A stretch of DNA of 64,000 bases, from positions 2,408,001 to 2,472,000 of the forward strand of contig NZ_JAEKEL010000001.1 in NCBI RefSeq assembly GCF_016651105.1. Direction: 5' to 3'. Positions within the stretch are counted from its first letter, which is position 1; each line of letters begins with the position of its first letter. The notes under the pieces were generated by a model, which made no database searches, had not been told where the DNA came from, and saw nothing but the letters and a program-made list of their open reading frames with translations. Shown piece by piece: positions 44,549 through 55,348 of the stretch. This stretch comes from Pseudomonas sp. TH15. Lineage in GTDB: Bacteria; Pseudomonadota; Gammaproteobacteria; Pseudomonadales; Pseudomonadaceae. The position numbers were made by a program, and so were the translations under genes.

Positions 44549-46264
44549 TCAGCGGCGGATACGGGCCTGGAGGAAGGACAGCACGTCAGCGACCGGCAGC
44601 GCTTGCGCCTCGGCCTCGGTGCGGCTCTTGTATTCCAGATTGCCATCGGCGAGGCCGCGGTCACTGACCACGATCCGGTGAGGAATGCCGATCAGCTCCA
44701 TGTCCGCGAACTTGATGCCTGGGCTGGTTTTCTTGTCGCGGTCGTCCAGCAGCACTTCGAAACCGGCCGCAGTCAGTTCTGCGTACAGCTTGTCGGTGGC
44801 TTCGCGAACCTGTTCGTTGTCGTAGCGCAGTGGCACCAAAGCGATCTGGAATGGTGCGAGGGTGTCGCTCCAGATGATCCCTTTGTCGTCGTTGTTCTGC
44901 TCGATGGCCGCAGCCACCACGCGGGACACGCCGATACCGTAGCAACCCATTTCCAGGGTGACCGGCTTGCCGTTCTCGCCCAGTACTTCGCACTTCATCG
45001 CTTTGCTGTACTTGTTGCCCAGCTGGAAGATGTGCCCGACTTCGATGCCGCGCTTGATTTCCAGGGTGCCCTTGCCGTCCGGGCTTGGGTCGCCGGCGAC
45101 AACGTTACGCAGGTCAGCGACGGTTGGAACCGGCAGATCACGCTCCCAGTTCACGCCGAAGTAGTGCTTGTCGTCGATGTTGGCGCCAATCCCGAAGTCG
45201 CTCATCAGCTCGACCGAACGGTCGATGATGATTGGCAGCGGCAGGTTCAACGGGCCGAGCGAGCCGGCACCAGCGCCAATGGCGTCGCGCAGTTCGGATT
45301 CGGAAGCCATGACCAGTGGGCTGGCAACGCCTGGCTGTTGGGCGGCCTTGATTTCGTTCAACTCGTGGTCGCCACGGATGATCAGGGCAATCAGCTTGCC
45401 TGCTTCTTCGGCGTGAACCACGAGGGTCTTGATGGTTTTTTCGATCGGCAGGCCAAAGCCTTCGACCAGTTGCGCAATGGTCTTGGCGTTCGGGGTGTCG
45501 ACCAGGCGCAGCTCTTCGGCAGGCGCAGCGCGGGAAGTTTCGCGCGGTACGGCTTCGGCTTTCTCGATGTTCGCGGCGTAGTCGGAGCCATTGCTGAACA
45601 CGATATCGTCTTCGCCGGACTCGGCCAGTACGTGGAACTCGTGGGAGCCGGCACCGCCGATGGAGCCGTTGTCGGCTTCAACAGGGCGGTACTTCAGGCC
45701 CAAGCGAGTGAATACGTTGCAATAAGCCTGGTGCATGCGGTCATAGGTGACCTGCAGCGATGGCTGATCGGCGTGGAAGGAGTAGGCGTCCTTCATGATG
45801 AATTCGCGACCGCGCATCAAGCCGAAGCGTGGACGGATTTCGTCACGGAACTTGGTCTGGATCTGATACAGATTGATCGGCAGCTGTTTGTAGCTGCTCA
45901 ACTCGTTGCGCATCAGGTCGGTGATCACTTCTTCATGGGTCGGGCCGGCGCAGAAATCGCGACCGTGACGATCCTTGAAGCGCAGCAATTCCGGGCCGTA
46001 TTCTTCCCAGCGACCGGATTCCTGCCACAGCTCAGCCGGTTGAGTGCTCGGCATCAACACTTCAAGCGAGCCGGCGGCGTTCATTTCTTCACGAACGACG
46101 GCTTCGACCTTGCGCATTACTCGCAAGCCCATCGGCAGCCAGGTGTACAGGCCCGAGGCGAGTTTGCGGATCATGCCGGCGCGCAGCATCAGCTGGTGGC
46201 TGATCACGACCGCGTCGGAAGGCGTTTCTTTCTGTGTGGCGAGCAAAAATTGACTGGTGCGCAT
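44549..46264 (-). CDS. proS: Prolyl-tRNA synthetase
   Basis: A 571-residue bacterial-type ProRS. Class II motif 2 '[19 protein letters not shown]' and motif 3 '[15 protein letters not shown]' are present, with the editing insertion between them (about 225-400) and an anticodon-binding domain at the C-terminus ('[19 protein letters not shown]'). Length is typical. It charges tRNA-Pro and clears mischarged Ala-tRNA-Pro. Confidence 0.98.
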   Translation of the reverse strand: MRTSQFLLATQKETPSDAVVISHQLMLRAGMIRKLASGLYTWLPMGLRVMRKVEAVVREEMNAAGSLEVLMPSTQPAELWQESGRWEEYGPELLRFKDRHGRDFCAGPTHEEVITDLMRNELSSYKQLPINLYQIQTKFRDEIRPRFGLMRGREFIMKDAYSFHADQPSLQVTYDRMHQAYCNVFTRLGLKYRPVEADNGSIGGAGSHEFHVLAESGEDDIVFSNGSDYAANIEKAEAVPRETSRAAPAEELRLVDTPNAKTIAQLVEGFGLPIEKTIKTLVVHAEEAGKLIALIIRGDHELNEIKAAQQPGVASPLVMASESELRDAIGAGAGSLGPLNLPLPIIIDRSVELMSDFGIGANIDDKHYFGVNWERDLPVPTVADLRNVVAGDPSPDGKGTLEIKRGIEVGHIFQLGNKYSKAMKCEVLGENGKPVTLEMGCYGIGVSRVVAAAIEQNNDDKGIIWSDTLAPFQIALVPLRYDNEQVREATDKLYAELTAAGFEVLLDDRDKKTSPGIKFADMELIGIPHRIVVSDRGLADGNLEYKSRTEAEAQALPVADVLSFLQARIRR

Positions 46265-46394
46265 GGTTGGCCGTTGTCGGTTGCTGATGACGAGAAATGA
46301 CGGAGCATTGTACGGGCGAGATCTGCTGACGTACAGAAGTGCGGCCGGCGGTGAGGCCGCAAGGGCGGATTTCTCCAGCCCTTCGGGACGTTTC

Positions 46395-47954
46395 CTACGA
46401 CTCTTCCGCGATCGGGGTTTGTACCCGTTCGGGTGTTGGCGTGGGGCCGGCGCGGCGGTTTTCCTGATACCAGTGCAGCGCGATCAGCAGCAGTGTCGGC
46501 ACGCCGAGCAGCGCGGTGATGATGAAGAAGTTGTGGTAGCCGAACTTCTCCACCATGACTCCGGAGTAACCACCGATCAGGCGCGGCAGCAAGAGCATGA
46601 TCGAGCTGAGCAGGGCGTATTGGGTGGCCGAGAACTTGAGGTTGGTCAGGCTCGACAGGTAGGCAACGAACGCCGAGGTCGCCATGCCCGAACTGAAGTT
46701 GTCCAGGGAAATGGTGACAATCAGCATCTGCAGGTTGGCGCCCATGTCGGCGAGCATCACGAACAACAGGTTGGTGGCGGCCGAGGCGACACCGCCGATG
46801 AACAGGATCGGCAGGATGCCGAAACGTACGATCAGCAGGCCGCCCATGCCGGCGCCGAGCAGCGTCATGATCAGGCCGAAAATTTTGCTGACGCCGGCAA
46901 TCTGATCCTTGGTGAAGCCCTGGTCGATATAGAACACGTTGGCCATTACGCCCATGACCGTGTCGGACATTCGATAGGTAGCAATCAGCCCCAGCAGCAG
47001 GAAGGCCTGCCAGCGGTAGCGCAGGATAAAGTCGTTGACCGGCGTCAGCACCGGCGCCAGGCCGCGGCGACCCATGGTCGAAAGGCACAGGGCGGTGAGC
47101 AGGGTGTAAAGGATCGCGCGCAGGAAGGCGCGGTCTTCGAGCAGCAGGTCGAGCAGGCTTACGCCGCCGAACAGCACACTCGCAAAGTCGGTGTTATAGA
47201 GCTGGGTGAACATGGCGGGCACGGATACCAGCAACACGATCAGCACGAACACCGACATCAGTTGATGCGCAAAGCTGTAGCGCCCGGCCTGAAGCTGCGT
47301 GCGCAGTGGCACCGGCGGTTCGCGCATAAAAAAGGTGGTGAGCAGCGCCGGGATCATCAAGGCGCCAAACAGCACATAGGTGCCGGTCCAGGCCGAGTGC
47401 TGGTAGTTGAAGCCGGTAGAGCCGAAGCCTTCCGCGAAGAACAGCGCACCGGCGGTAGCCAGCAACGCCGCGATCCGATAGCCGGACATATAACTGGCGG
47501 CCAGCGCAGCCTGGCGACTGTCTTCCGCGATTTCCAGGCGATAGGCGTCCACCGCGATGTCTTGTGTCGCGGAGGCGAAAGCGACGACCACGGCAATGGC
47601 GATCAGCCAGGACAGGTGCTTCTGCGGGTCGCAGAAGCCCATGCCGATCAGGCCTAGGATTACCAGCGATTGGGCCAGCACCAGCCAGGAACGTCGGCGG
47701 CCCAGTTTTCCGAGTAATGGCAGGCGCCATTGATCGAGCAGGGGGGACCACACCCATTTAAAGGCGTAGGCCAAACCGATCAGGCTTGCATAGCCGATGG
47801 TTTCGCGGGCCACACCGGCCTCACGCAACCAGACCGACAGCGTCGAAAACACCAACATGTAGGGCAGGCCGGCGGCGAAACCAAGCAGCAACAGCACGAG
47901 TGTTGAAGGGCTGGCATAGGCGGCGAGCGCGGCGCGCCAGGTTTTACGGGGCAT
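46395..47954 (-). CDS. ampG: AmpG-type muropeptide permease
   Basis: A 519-residue MFS protein with about 12-14 membrane segments. '[27 protein letters not shown]' (about 29-55) and '[30 protein letters not shown]' (about 61-90) are AmpG signatures. It imports anhydromuropeptides for wall recycling and indirectly sets AmpC beta-lactamase induction. It lies 130 bases upstream of proS and 43 bases after the alkyltransferase-like gene, all in one direction. Confidence 0.9.
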   Translation of the reverse strand: MPRKTWRAALAAYASPSTLVLLLLGFAAGLPYMLVFSTLSVWLREAGVARETIGYASLIGLAYAFKWVWSPLLDQWRLPLLGKLGRRRSWLVLAQSLVILGLIGMGFCDPQKHLSWLIAIAVVVAFASATQDIAVDAYRLEIAEDSRQAALAASYMSGYRIAALLATAGALFFAEGFGSTGFNYQHSAWTGTYVLFGALMIPALLTTFFMREPPVPLRTQLQAGRYSFAHQLMSVFVLIVLLVSVPAMFTQLYNTDFASVLFGGVSLLDLLLEDRAFLRAILYTLLTALCLSTMGRRGLAPVLTPVNDFILRYRWQAFLLLGLIATYRMSDTVMGVMANVFYIDQGFTKDQIAGVSKIFGLIMTLLGAGMGGLLIVRFGILPILFIGGVASAATNLLFVMLADMGANLQMLIVTISLDNFSSGMATSAFVAYLSSLTNLKFSATQYALLSSIMLLLPRLIGGYSGVMVEKFGYHNFFIITALLGVPTLLLIALHWYQENRRAGPTPTPERVQTPIAEES

Positions 47955-47997
47955 GGGCTGAAGTCTGCCTCAAGATTACGGAAACAAAGCGCGCACT

Positions 47998-48351
47998 CTA
48001 ACCGCTGTGCTCTACCGGGCGCCAGCCATGACGCTGAATATCAACACGATTGTTCAGGATACTGATGCCCTCGGTGCGTAAACGCGCGCGTTGCTCGTCC
48101 CCGGAAGGGCTGCCGACAGGCAGGCTGATCCGACCGCCGGCACCCAGCACGCGGTGCCAGGGCAGCTTGGTGTCGCCGGGCAATTGGCTCAATGTACGTC
48201 CGACCCAGCGAGCGGCGCGGCCCAGGCCGGCCAGTTCGGCCAGTTGTCCGTAACTCACGACTTTACCCTCAGGCACTTGGGCCAGCGTCAGGTAGAGCGC
48301 CGTGCGTCGGATTTGGGCTGGGCTTTCGGTTTCGGTGGTCGTGTCTGTCAC
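47998..48351 (-). CDS. Alkyltransferase-like (ATL) DNA-repair protein
   Basis: A 117-residue protein with the MGMT/Ogt DNA-binding fold ('VPEGKVVSYGQLAELAGLGRAARWVGRTL'). The active-site motif PCHRV is replaced by PWHRV (64-68), so it cannot accept alkyl groups. Proteins of this type bind O6-alkylguanine and recruit nucleotide excision repair. The small size and absence of the N-terminal MGMT domain support the ATL call. Confidence 0.92.
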   Translation of the reverse strand: MTDTTTETESPAQIRRTALYLTLAQVPEGKVVSYGQLAELAGLGRAARWVGRTLSQLPGDTKLPWHRVLGAGGRISLPVGSPSGDEQRARLRTEGISILNNRVDIQRHGWRPVEHSG

Positions 48352-48515
48352 GTCCGCGGTTCCTGAAGAAATTTACTTTGCTGTCAGTAGATTAAGTCCT
48401 GGAGTGTCAATTGAGAAATGAACTCAATAGAAATAGTCGGGTCAGTCCTTGCTAGCGCGTTATTCCTACGGATAATGCCGACTTTTTTTCGCAAACCAGA
48501 GCCTTTGATTCGCTT

Positions 48516-49523
48516 ATGTTGTCCAGAACCTTGCTGTGCCTCGCTGTTTTCAGTGCTTCCACGCCTTTGCTCGCCGACACCGTGTGGTTGAAAAACGGTG
48601 ACAAGTTGAGTGGCAAGATCACCCTGTTCGATGGCGGCAAACTGTTGATCCAGACGGCCTATGCCGGTGCTGTTCCGATTGACTGGAAACAGGTCAAAAC
48701 CCTGGAAAGCGATCAGGAATTGCTGGTCAAGCAGGATGCCTATAACGGCGAGAAAGCCAAATCATTAAAAGCGGCCGAAGACGGCAAGGTCACCTTGGCC
48801 AATGGCGAAGCGCCGAAAACGGTCGAGCTGGCGAGTATCCAGCAGATCCTCAAGCCCAAGCCTGTGGTCGAAGACCTGGTGTGGAAGGGCAATGTCGACA
48901 TGGCGCTGGATTACCAGCGCGCAGAGAAAGACACTGACGACTACGACATCGGCTTCAAAACCTCGGCCCGGCATGGTCGCTGGCGCCATACGGCGGAGGG
49001 CGAGTACAACCGGGAATTCCAGGATGGCGAGGTCACTACCGACAACTGGCGTGCCGAATACTCCCTTGACCGATTCCTGACGGATAACTGGTTCTGGCAA
49101 GGTCGAATCAATTACAAAAGCGACCACGTTGAAGAGTTGGCCCGTCAGCGCGTAGTGGGTACAGGTCCGGGGTATCAATTCTGGGACAACGAACTCGGCG
49201 CATTCTCGCTCGGCTCGCTGCTCAACCGCACCGATTACGAATACCGGGATGGCAGCAAGGACAACTTCTATTCCGTGGCCATGAAATGGGACTACAACCG
49301 CTACCTGATTGGCAAAAAGGTCGAGTTCTTCACCAATGGCGAGCTGGGCAAGCCGCTGTCCGGCGTGGCCGACTACGCGCTCGATGCCGAGATGGGGTTG
49401 CGCTACAAGGTGACGGATTGGGCTTCGCTTAACCTGAAGGCCGAGCGGGATATCATCAGCGGGACCAATGATGCTGATTTGAACAAGACGCGCTATACCG
49501 CAGGGTTTGGCGTGGCTTGGTAA
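48516..49523 (+). CDS. DUF481 outer-membrane protein
   Basis: A 335-residue secreted protein. The signal peptide ends near 'STPLLA-DT' (about residue 20). An N-terminal segment 'TVWLKNGDKLSGKITLFDGGKLLIQTAYAG' resembles an Sm-like beta fold. From ~120 the DUF481 region alternates beta strands and ends 'NKTRYTAGFGVAW', with a C-terminal aromatic residue typical of outer-membrane barrels. Function is unknown; family members are salt- or stress-induced porin-like proteins. Confidence 0.82.
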   Translation: MLSRTLLCLAVFSASTPLLADTVWLKNGDKLSGKITLFDGGKLLIQTAYAGAVPIDWKQVKTLESDQELLVKQDAYNGEKAKSLKAAEDGKVTLANGEAPKTVELASIQQILKPKPVVEDLVWKGNVDMALDYQRAEKDTDDYDIGFKTSARHGRWRHTAEGEYNREFQDGEVTTDNWRAEYSLDRFLTDNWFWQGRINYKSDHVEELARQRVVGTGPGYQFWDNELGAFSLGSLLNRTDYEYRDGSKDNFYSVAMKWDYNRYLIGKKVEFFTNGELGKPLSGVADYALDAEMGLRYKVTDWASLNLKAERDIISGTNDADLNKTRYTAGFGVAW

Positions 49524-49532
49524 GGCAAAAGC

Positions 49533-49600
49533 AAAAGATCGCAGCCTTCGGCAACTCCTACATTCATCCCCGTAGGAGCTGCCGCAGGCTGCGATCTTTT
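49533..49600. repeat. Palindromic repeat, AAAGATCGCAGCC type
   Basis: Arms AAAAGATCGCAGCC..GGCA(A/G)CTCCTAC and GTAGGAGCTGCCGCAGGCTGCGATCTTTT, ~10-base loop. The right end carries a T-run, so it also reads as a terminator for the DUF481 gene. It is the same family as the element at 54471. Confidence 0.9.
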
Positions 49601-49627
49601 TTGCGTCTGCACAAAACAAGCGCTCAC

Positions 49628-49660
49628 AAAAAAGCCCCGCTTTTAAGGGCGGGGCTTTTT
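49628..49660 (-). terminator. Terminator after the cold-shock gene
   Basis: AAAAAAGCCCCGC TTTTAAGG GCGGGGCTTTTT, stem with T-run on the minus strand, 18 bases past the csp stop. Confidence 0.92.
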
Positions 49661-49677
49661 ACTAAAGCAAGTACAAG

Positions 49678-49887
49678 TTAGATAACTTGAACTTCTTCAG
49701 CTTGCATGCCTTTCTGACCGCGGGTAGCGATGAAAGAAACCTGTTGGCCTTCTTTCAGGCTTTTGAAGCCGTCGGATTGGATAGCTTTGAAGTGAACGAA
49801 CAGGTCGTCACCGGATTGTGGAGTGATGAAGCCGAAGCCTTTTTCATCGTTGAACCACTTAACGGTACCAGTTTGGCGATTAGACAT
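49678..49887 (-). CDS. Cold-shock protein (CapB-like)
   Basis: A 69-residue CspA-family protein with RNP1 'KGFGFI' and RNP2 'DLFVHF'. The sequence [20 protein letters not shown] is that of the Pseudomonas CapB type. It binds single-stranded RNA and prevents structure at low temperature. AAGGAGTT precedes the ATG. A gap of 355 bases before dcd suggests a long 5' leader, common in csp genes. Confidence 0.95.
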   Translation of the reverse strand: MSNRQTGTVKWFNDEKGFGFITPQSGDDLFVHFKAIQSDGFKSLKEGQQVSFIATRGQKGMQAEEVQVI

Positions 49888-50242
49888 GGTGTAACTCCTT
49901 GAACAAAGATAACTGCGACGCAGGAAGAACCCTGGCCGAGACTGAGTGCAAAGAGCAGGAAAAATTCTTGTAGATGGTTGGATCGAAATTCAACATATCG
50001 TGTAGAGATTCTCAGTGACACAAGCAGCACAGTGGCGCCACCTTAACCCTTTTTCCGGGACGTGCCAATGCTTCCTGCGAAGGTTTCTCTGTTTTCGTGA
50101 CTGACGGTGCATCGGATCGGCCCAAAGGCCCGGGAATCAGGGGGGATTGCCGAGAATTATGCCTCGCACTTTGAACCCGGGGCGCGCGCCTAGTAAGATG
50201 CCGGACAGAATTTTTCCACCTCGCTATTCAGGACACCCCGCC
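49888..50242. other. 355-base divergent region between csp and dcd
   Basis: It holds the csp leader on the minus strand and the dcd promoter region on the plus strand. I see no REP element or additional gene. A short GC-rich hairpin potential near 50110-50145 is unremarkable. Confidence 0.5.
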
Positions 50243-50809
50243 ATGAGCATCAAATCGGACAAGTGGATTCGCCGCATGGCGCAAGAGCACGGCATGATCG
50301 AACCGTTCGTCGAGCGCCAGATGCGCGGCGAAGGTGCCGAGCGGCTGATTTCCTACGGCGTGTCGAGCTACGGCTACGACGTGCGCTGCGCCGGTGAATT
50401 CAAGGTGTTCACCAACATCAACTCGGCGATCGTCGACCCGAAGAACTTCGATGAAAAGAGCTTCGTCGACGTGACCAGCGATGTCTGCATCATCCCGCCG
50501 AACTCCTTCGCCCTGGCCCGCACCGTGGAATTCTTCCGCATTCCGCGCAACGTGCTGACCATCTGCCTGGGTAAAAGCACCTACGCGCGCTGCGGCATTA
50601 TCGTCAACGTGACGCCGCTCGAGCCTGAGTGGGAAGGCCACGTGACCCTGGAATTCTCCAACACCACCACCTTGCCGGCGAAAATTTACGCCAACGAGGG
50701 CGTGGCTCAGATGCTGTTCTTCGAATCCGACGAAGAGTGCGAAGTCTCCTACAAGGACCGTGGCGGCAAGTACCAGGGCCAGCGCGGCGTCACCTTGCCG
50801 CGCACCTGA
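50243..50809 (+). CDS. dcd: dCTP deaminase
   Basis: A 188-residue trimeric dCTP deaminase producing dUTP for thymidylate synthesis. '[13 protein letters not shown]', '[32 protein letters not shown]' (catalytic Glu in the EGHVTLE segment) and '[14 protein letters not shown]' at the end are characteristic. The start at 50243 gives the family N-terminus [13 protein letters not shown]. Confidence 0.97.
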   Translation: MSIKSDKWIRRMAQEHGMIEPFVERQMRGEGAERLISYGVSSYGYDVRCAGEFKVFTNINSAIVDPKNFDEKSFVDVTSDVCIIPPNSFALARTVEFFRIPRNVLTICLGKSTYARCGIIVNVTPLEPEWEGHVTLEFSNTTTLPAKIYANEGVAQMLFFESDEECEVSYKDRGGKYQGQRGVTLPRT

Positions 50810-50916
50810 TCCATTCATCTGGCAGTTCGCGGGAATTCTTGGGCGGGTAGACACTCTACTGGGTGTACTGCCCGTTTTTGTTTCTGGCAAAACGGGCCTT
50901 CGCCGAGGAGTGCTCT

Positions 50917-51126
50917 ATGAAGATCGATCCCCGAATAAGTGCCGAACTGGCAAGGCTTGAGCCCAATCAGATTGGCGTTTTGGCCTGGTCCTTGTTGGCA
51001 CATCCGTCCGTCAGCATGGCCGGGGGCATCCCCGGCCAGCCTGATCCCGATACCCCCAACGAACAACCCACCGAGCCCGGCGAACCCACCCTGCCGGACG
51101 AGCCGCCTCCGGCGCCGGTTGCTTGA
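50917..51126 (+). CDS. Small proline-rich hypothetical protein
   Basis: A 69-residue protein, MKIDPRISAELARLEPNQIG, with a C-terminal half dominated by Pro/Glu/Asp ('QPDPDTPNEQPTEPGE'). CGAGGAG precedes the ATG at 50917. There is no signal peptide and no domain that I recognise. The good ribosome site and biased but consistent codons favour a real gene. Confidence 0.6.
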   Translation: MKIDPRISAELARLEPNQIGVLAWSLLAHPSVSMAGGIPGQPDPDTPNEQPTEPGEPTLPDEPPPAPVA

Positions 51127-51143
51127 TACCTGTTTCTGCCCTT

Positions 51144-51232
51144 GTAGGAGCGAAGCTTGCTCGCGAAGACGGTGTGTCTGTTTCATCTTTGATGGATGTG
51201 CAGACGCCTTCGCGAGCAAGCTTTGCTCCTAC
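51144..51232. repeat. REP-like pair, GTAGGAGCGAAGCTTGCTCGC type
   Basis: GTAGGAGCGAAGCTTGCTCG at 51144 and its inverted copy ending GCTTTGCTCCTAC at 51232. It is a subfamily with GTAGG in place of GTGGG and an added A in the stem. Confidence 0.88.
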
Positions 51233-51254
51233 AGACGCGAGGGAGTGGGCAGGT

Positions 51255-51911
51255 TTAGTTGACTGGCCAGATTTCGTTGTCGCCGATGACAAAGATTTTG
51301 CAGTTGTCATCCCTCTCCACCGGATAGCCCCCGGTAAACGCGCCAAACGCCGGCAACAGGCTAATGCGCTCACCTAATCTGAAGCACGCCAGCCGCAGGC
51401 TCTGTCGGCCCCTGCCGTGTAATCGATAAACCGGGTGTACGTGACCGGCCAGTACATGCCTTTCAGGATGTGGATCCGGTTCATGCTGTAGAGCGAAAGG
51501 CCCCAGCAGCAGCGGCTCCGGCACCACCCTTATGTTCAGCGATGCCGGGGGATCGCCCGCGCGTTTGTCGTGATTGCCGCGAATCAGTGTCATCGGCAGA
51601 TCAACGTGGCGTGCCCGCCACTGCGCCAAGGCGTTCAACGTGCCCGCCGCATGTGAACCTGGGCCATGGAGGAAATCGCCTAGAAAGATCAGTTGCCGAC
51701 ACGGCAACTTTGCCAGCAAATGATCGATCACCGAAATATTGCTCGCCGTGGTGCCTTGTGGAACCGGCTGGCCGAGGCTGCGATAGGCCGCCGCTTTGCC
51801 GAAATGCACGTCGGCAATTAGCAACGCCTGTTGCGCCGGCCAGTACAGGGCTTTTTCCGGCAGCAGCCACAATTCCTCGCCGGCGAGGCGCACAGGGTAG
51901 GGCGCGCTCAT
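51255..51911 (-). CDS. pdeM: Ligase-associated endonuclease PdeM
   Basis: A 218-residue calcineurin-like metallophosphoesterase with its metal motifs in order: DVHFGK, GDFLHG, GNHDK and GHVHP. Such proteins occur as the last gene of the ligase-associated DNA damage response cluster. It overlaps the DEXH helicase gene by 4 bases (ATGA), and both reading frame and motifs are intact. Confidence 0.92.
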   Translation of the reverse strand: MSAPYPVRLAGEELWLLPEKALYWPAQQALLIADVHFGKAAAYRSLGQPVPQGTTASNISVIDHLLAKLPCRQLIFLGDFLHGPGSHAAGTLNALAQWRARHVDLPMTLIRGNHDKRAGDPPASLNIRVVPEPLLLGPFALQHEPDPHPERHVLAGHVHPVYRLHGRGRQSLRLACFRLGERISLLPAFGAFTGGYPVERDDNCKIFVIGDNEIWPVN

Positions 51912-54396
51912 CGAGATGAACTCTTGTCGGCGGATTTTTCCAAGTCACCCACCATCCGTCTGATCCTATCAGCAAGCTTTTCTGAACTCATGCTTTCGCG
52001 CATGCGTTCAACCAATAGCGGAAACCCCAACGGGGTAGGACGTTTGATCTGATGCACATCCAGGTTCATCCGGTTGATGCGCTCCAGCGTCTGCTCCAAC
52101 CGACGAATATCCAGTTCTTCGCGCAGGACTTCTTCCCCAGCCTGGGCCAGCAACAGATTGTCTGCGTCGTATTGTTTGAACACTTCAAAGAACAGCCCAC
52201 TTGAGGCCTGCACCTGTCGGGTGCTTTTCGGCGCGCCGGGGTAGCCGGCGAACACCAGGCCGGCAATTCGCGCGATTTCGCGGAAGCGCCGCAAGGCCAG
52301 TTCTCCGGCATTCAGACTGGACAGCACATCCAGCAACAGATGATCGGTATTCAACAGTGAAGCGTTCAGATGCTCAGCCCAATCGACAGCCGTGGCGCTG
52401 AGCAGCTCCAGCCCGTAGTCATTCACCGCGATCGAAAAGGTCACGGGCTGACGCTGACTGACGCGCCACGCCAGCAGGCTCGCCAGCCCCAAATGCACCT
52501 GCCGACCGGCAAACGGATAAAGAAAAAGGTGCCAGCCCTCGCGGGACTTCAGCACTTCTGCCAACAGGTTTTCTGACGTAGGCAAGCCAGACCATTGCGC
52601 TTGAGTGTCCAGCAACGGTCGCAAGGCCTGCATTTCCGGACCGCTGAACTCGCCCCGTGCCGCAGCGCTGAAGCGAGTGACCACGGCTTCGGCCAATTCG
52701 CTGGACAGCGGCATACGTCCGCCATTCCAGCGCGGCACGGCGGCTTTTTCTACGCTGCTGCGTTTCACGTAGGCCGTCATGTTTTCCACTCGCACCAACT
52801 CCAGCAAACGCCCGGCGAAGAGGAAGCCATCACCTGGTTTGAGTCGAGCGATAAAACCTTCCTCTACGCTGCCCAACTGCTTGCCACCGCCGCCCTTGCT
52901 CCAGAATTTCAATTGAATACTCGCGTCGCTGACGATGGTGCCAACGCTCATGCGATGGCGGCGCGCGAGGCGCGCGTCCGGAACACGCCAGACGCCGTTT
53001 TCGTCCGGTTCTACCCGGCGATAATCCGGATAGGCTGTCAGAGACATCCCGCCATGGCGTACGAAAGCCAGAGCCCAGGCCCAGTCCTCAGGCGTCAGAT
53101 CGCGATAGGCCCAGGCACCGCGGACTTCTTCGTACAACTCATCAGGTAAAAATCCGCCGCCGAGGGCCATGCTGACCAAGTGCTGCACCAACACATCCAG
53201 CGGTTTGTGCGGCGACAGACGGGGTTCAATGCGCCGTTGCTCGACAGCATCGCGGGCGGCTGCCGCTTCGATCAGTTCAAGGCTGTGGGTCGGCACCAGC
53301 GTCACCCGCGAGCTGCGTCCCGGTGCGTGTCCCGAACGTCCGGCGCGTTGCATCAAGCGTGCGACACCTTTGGCCGAGCCGATTTGCAGCACGCGTTCGA
53401 CGGGTAAAAAATCCACGCCCAGATCCAGACTTGAGGTGCAGACCACGGCTTTCAAAAACCGTCCTTCAAGGCTTTTTCGACCCAGTCGCGGGTGTCGCGG
53501 GACAGTGAACTGTGATGCAGGGCAATTAATCCGGCCCAATCCGGCCGGGCTTCAAGCAATGCCTGATACCAGATTTCCGACTGCGCTCGGGTATTGGTGA
53601 ACACCAGCGTGCTGGCGCAGGCGTCCAGCTCGGCAACCACCTGCGGCAGCATCTTCAGACCGATGTGTCCGGCCCAGGGAAAACGCTCAGTGGACAGTGG
53701 GATAAGGGTGTCGACCTTCAAGATTTTTTCGCTTTGACCCTGAACGCTGATGCCGTCGCCGCATGGGATGAGTACCTGCTCGGCGTGGGATTGATTACCC
53801 AGGGTTGCAGAAACACCCCATACGATCAGGTCGGGTTGCCAGTGACGCAGACGGGCGAGGGCCAGTTGCAGTTGCACACCGCGTTTATTGCCCAGCAATT
53901 CGTGCCATTCGTCGACGACGATCATGCGTAATGTCGATAGTGCAACTTGCGCATCGGCACGGGCCAGCAACAGAGTCAGGCTTTCTGGCGTGGTGATCAA
54001 CGTGGTCGGCAGGCGTCGGCTCTGCCGGGCGCGTTCGCTGCTGCTGGTGTCGCCGGTGCGCAGGCCGACACTCCACGGCAGCTGCAAATCATCAACAGGC
54101 ACCTGCAGGGCGCGCGCGGTATCGGCGGCGAGCGCACGCATGGGCGTAATCCACAGCACGGTCAGTGGTTCGGCGGCTGGTTTGCGCTTGCGTGAAGTTT
54201 CAGTAATCGCAGAGGGCCTGGCGTAGCGATTGAGCGCGGCGAACCACACTGCATAGGTTTTACCGGCGCCGGTGCTGGCATGCAGCAATCCGGATTCACC
54301 GCGTTTGACCGCCGCCCAGACTTGTTTCTGAAAAGCGAACGGCTTCCAGTCGCGGGCGCTGAACCAGATTTTTGCGAGGTCGGGGGATTTCGCCAT
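51908..54396 (-). pseudogene. Ligase-associated DEXH-box helicase (Lhr-like), frameshifted
   Basis: The two halves of an ~829-residue Lhr-like helicase lie in different frames. The N-terminal part from 54396 ([11 protein letters not shown]) has Walker [13 protein letters not shown] and SATLG, and stops just after [10 protein letters not shown] at ~53452. The rest resumes with [20 protein letters not shown] and runs to 51908, including '[14 protein letters not shown]' and the large C-terminal domain. One extra base in the T run (plus-strand A run 53454-53458) would join them. It is a damage mutation or sequence error; the gene is otherwise uninterrupted. Confidence 0.88.
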
Positions 54397-54470
54397 GCGG
54401 GCTGCGCGCGCTCTGGAGGTGTTCTTCCAGTGACCGCACGGATATGGCAAAGGTTTAATCGCAATCCCGT

Positions 54471-54558
54471 GTAGGAGCTGCCGCAGGCTGCGATCTTTGA
54501 TCCTGGTTTCTCTAAACAAGAGCAAGATCAAAGGATCGCAGCCTGCGGCAGCTCCTAC
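54471..54558. repeat. Palindromic repeat, GTAGGAGCTGCCGCAGGCTG type
   Basis: Near-perfect 22-base arms: GTAGGAGCTGCCGCAGGCTG from 54471 and its complement ending GCAGCTCCTAC at 54558, with an ~35-base loop. It lies between the aotP-like gene and the helicase gene, at one end of the transporter block. Confidence 0.92.
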
Positions 54559-54570
54559 ATGAGCAAGGTG

Positions 54571-55335
54571 TTATTTGAGGTTGCCGCTGAGGAACTGCTT
54601 CAACCGCTCACTCTTCGGACTCCCCAACACATCCTCCGGCGCCCCTTCTTCCTCCACCAACCCTTGGTGCAGAAACAACACCTGGCTCGACACTTTGCGG
54701 GCGAAGCTCATTTCGTGGGTCACCATGATCATGGTCCGGCCTTCTTCAGCCAAACCCTGAATCACGCGCAGTACTTCACCCACCAGCTCCGGGTCGAGTG
54801 CCGAGGTCGGTTCGTCGAACAGCATGACTTCCGGTTCCATCGCCAAGGCGCGAGCAATCGCAACCCGTTGTTGCTGGCCACCCGAGAGAAACGCCGGGTA
54901 TTGGTCGGCGACGCGTGCTGCCAGGCCAACTTTGTCGAGATAACGCCGAGCACGGTCTTCGGCTTCTTCCTTGCTGCAACCCAGCACCCGGCGCGGGGCC
55001 ATGGTGATGTTTTCCAGGACCGTCATGTGGCTCCACAGGTTGAAGTGCTGGAACACCATCGCCAGGCGAGTGCGGATCCGTTGCAGTTCATCGGGATCGG
55101 CCACGTGCATGCCGTGGCGATCGCTGATCATGCGGATGTTCTGGCCGTCCAGGCTCATGGCGCCGTCGTTCGGCTGTTCGAGGAAGTTGATGCAGCGCAG
55201 GAAGGTGCTTTTGCCCGAGCCGCTGGCGCCGATCAGGCTGATGACGTCGCCGGTCTTGGCCTTGAGCGAAACGCCTTTGAGCACCTGGTGATCGCCGTAG
55301 CTTTTATGCAGGCCTTCGATGGTCAGTTTGTACAT
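54571..55335 (-). CDS. aotP: Basic amino-acid ABC transporter ATPase (AotP/HisP-like)
   Basis: A 254-residue ABC ATPase with Walker A GASGSGKS, signature LSGGQQQRV and Walker B VMLFDEP. The start [14 protein letters not shown] at 55335 is 13 bases after the AotO stop. It powers import of arginine/ornithine-type amino acids together with the QM permeases and the J binding protein encoded upstream. In P. aeruginosa argR follows this gene; here a palindrome and the helicase do. Confidence 0.92.
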   Translation of the reverse strand: MYKLTIEGLHKSYGDHQVLKGVSLKAKTGDVISLIGASGSGKSTFLRCINFLEQPNDGAMSLDGQNIRMISDRHGMHVADPDELQRIRTRLAMVFQHFNLWSHMTVLENITMAPRRVLGCSKEEAEDRARRYLDKVGLAARVADQYPAFLSGGQQQRVAIARALAMEPEVMLFDEPTSALDPELVGEVLRVIQGLAEEGRTMIMVTHEMSFARKVSSQVLFLHQGLVEEEGAPEDVLGSPKSERLKQFLSGNLK

Positions 55336-55348
55336 GGGGCATGCATCC

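Noticed and set aside
44546..46300. 584-codon plus-strand open frame opposite proS
   Set aside because: Long only because of GC-rich codon bias in proS; no start signal and no recognisable motif.
53440..53470. Programmed frameshift in the DEXH helicase
   Set aside because: The T run is in phase as GGT TTT TGA, which does not fit a tandem slippery heptamer, and recoding is not known for this family.
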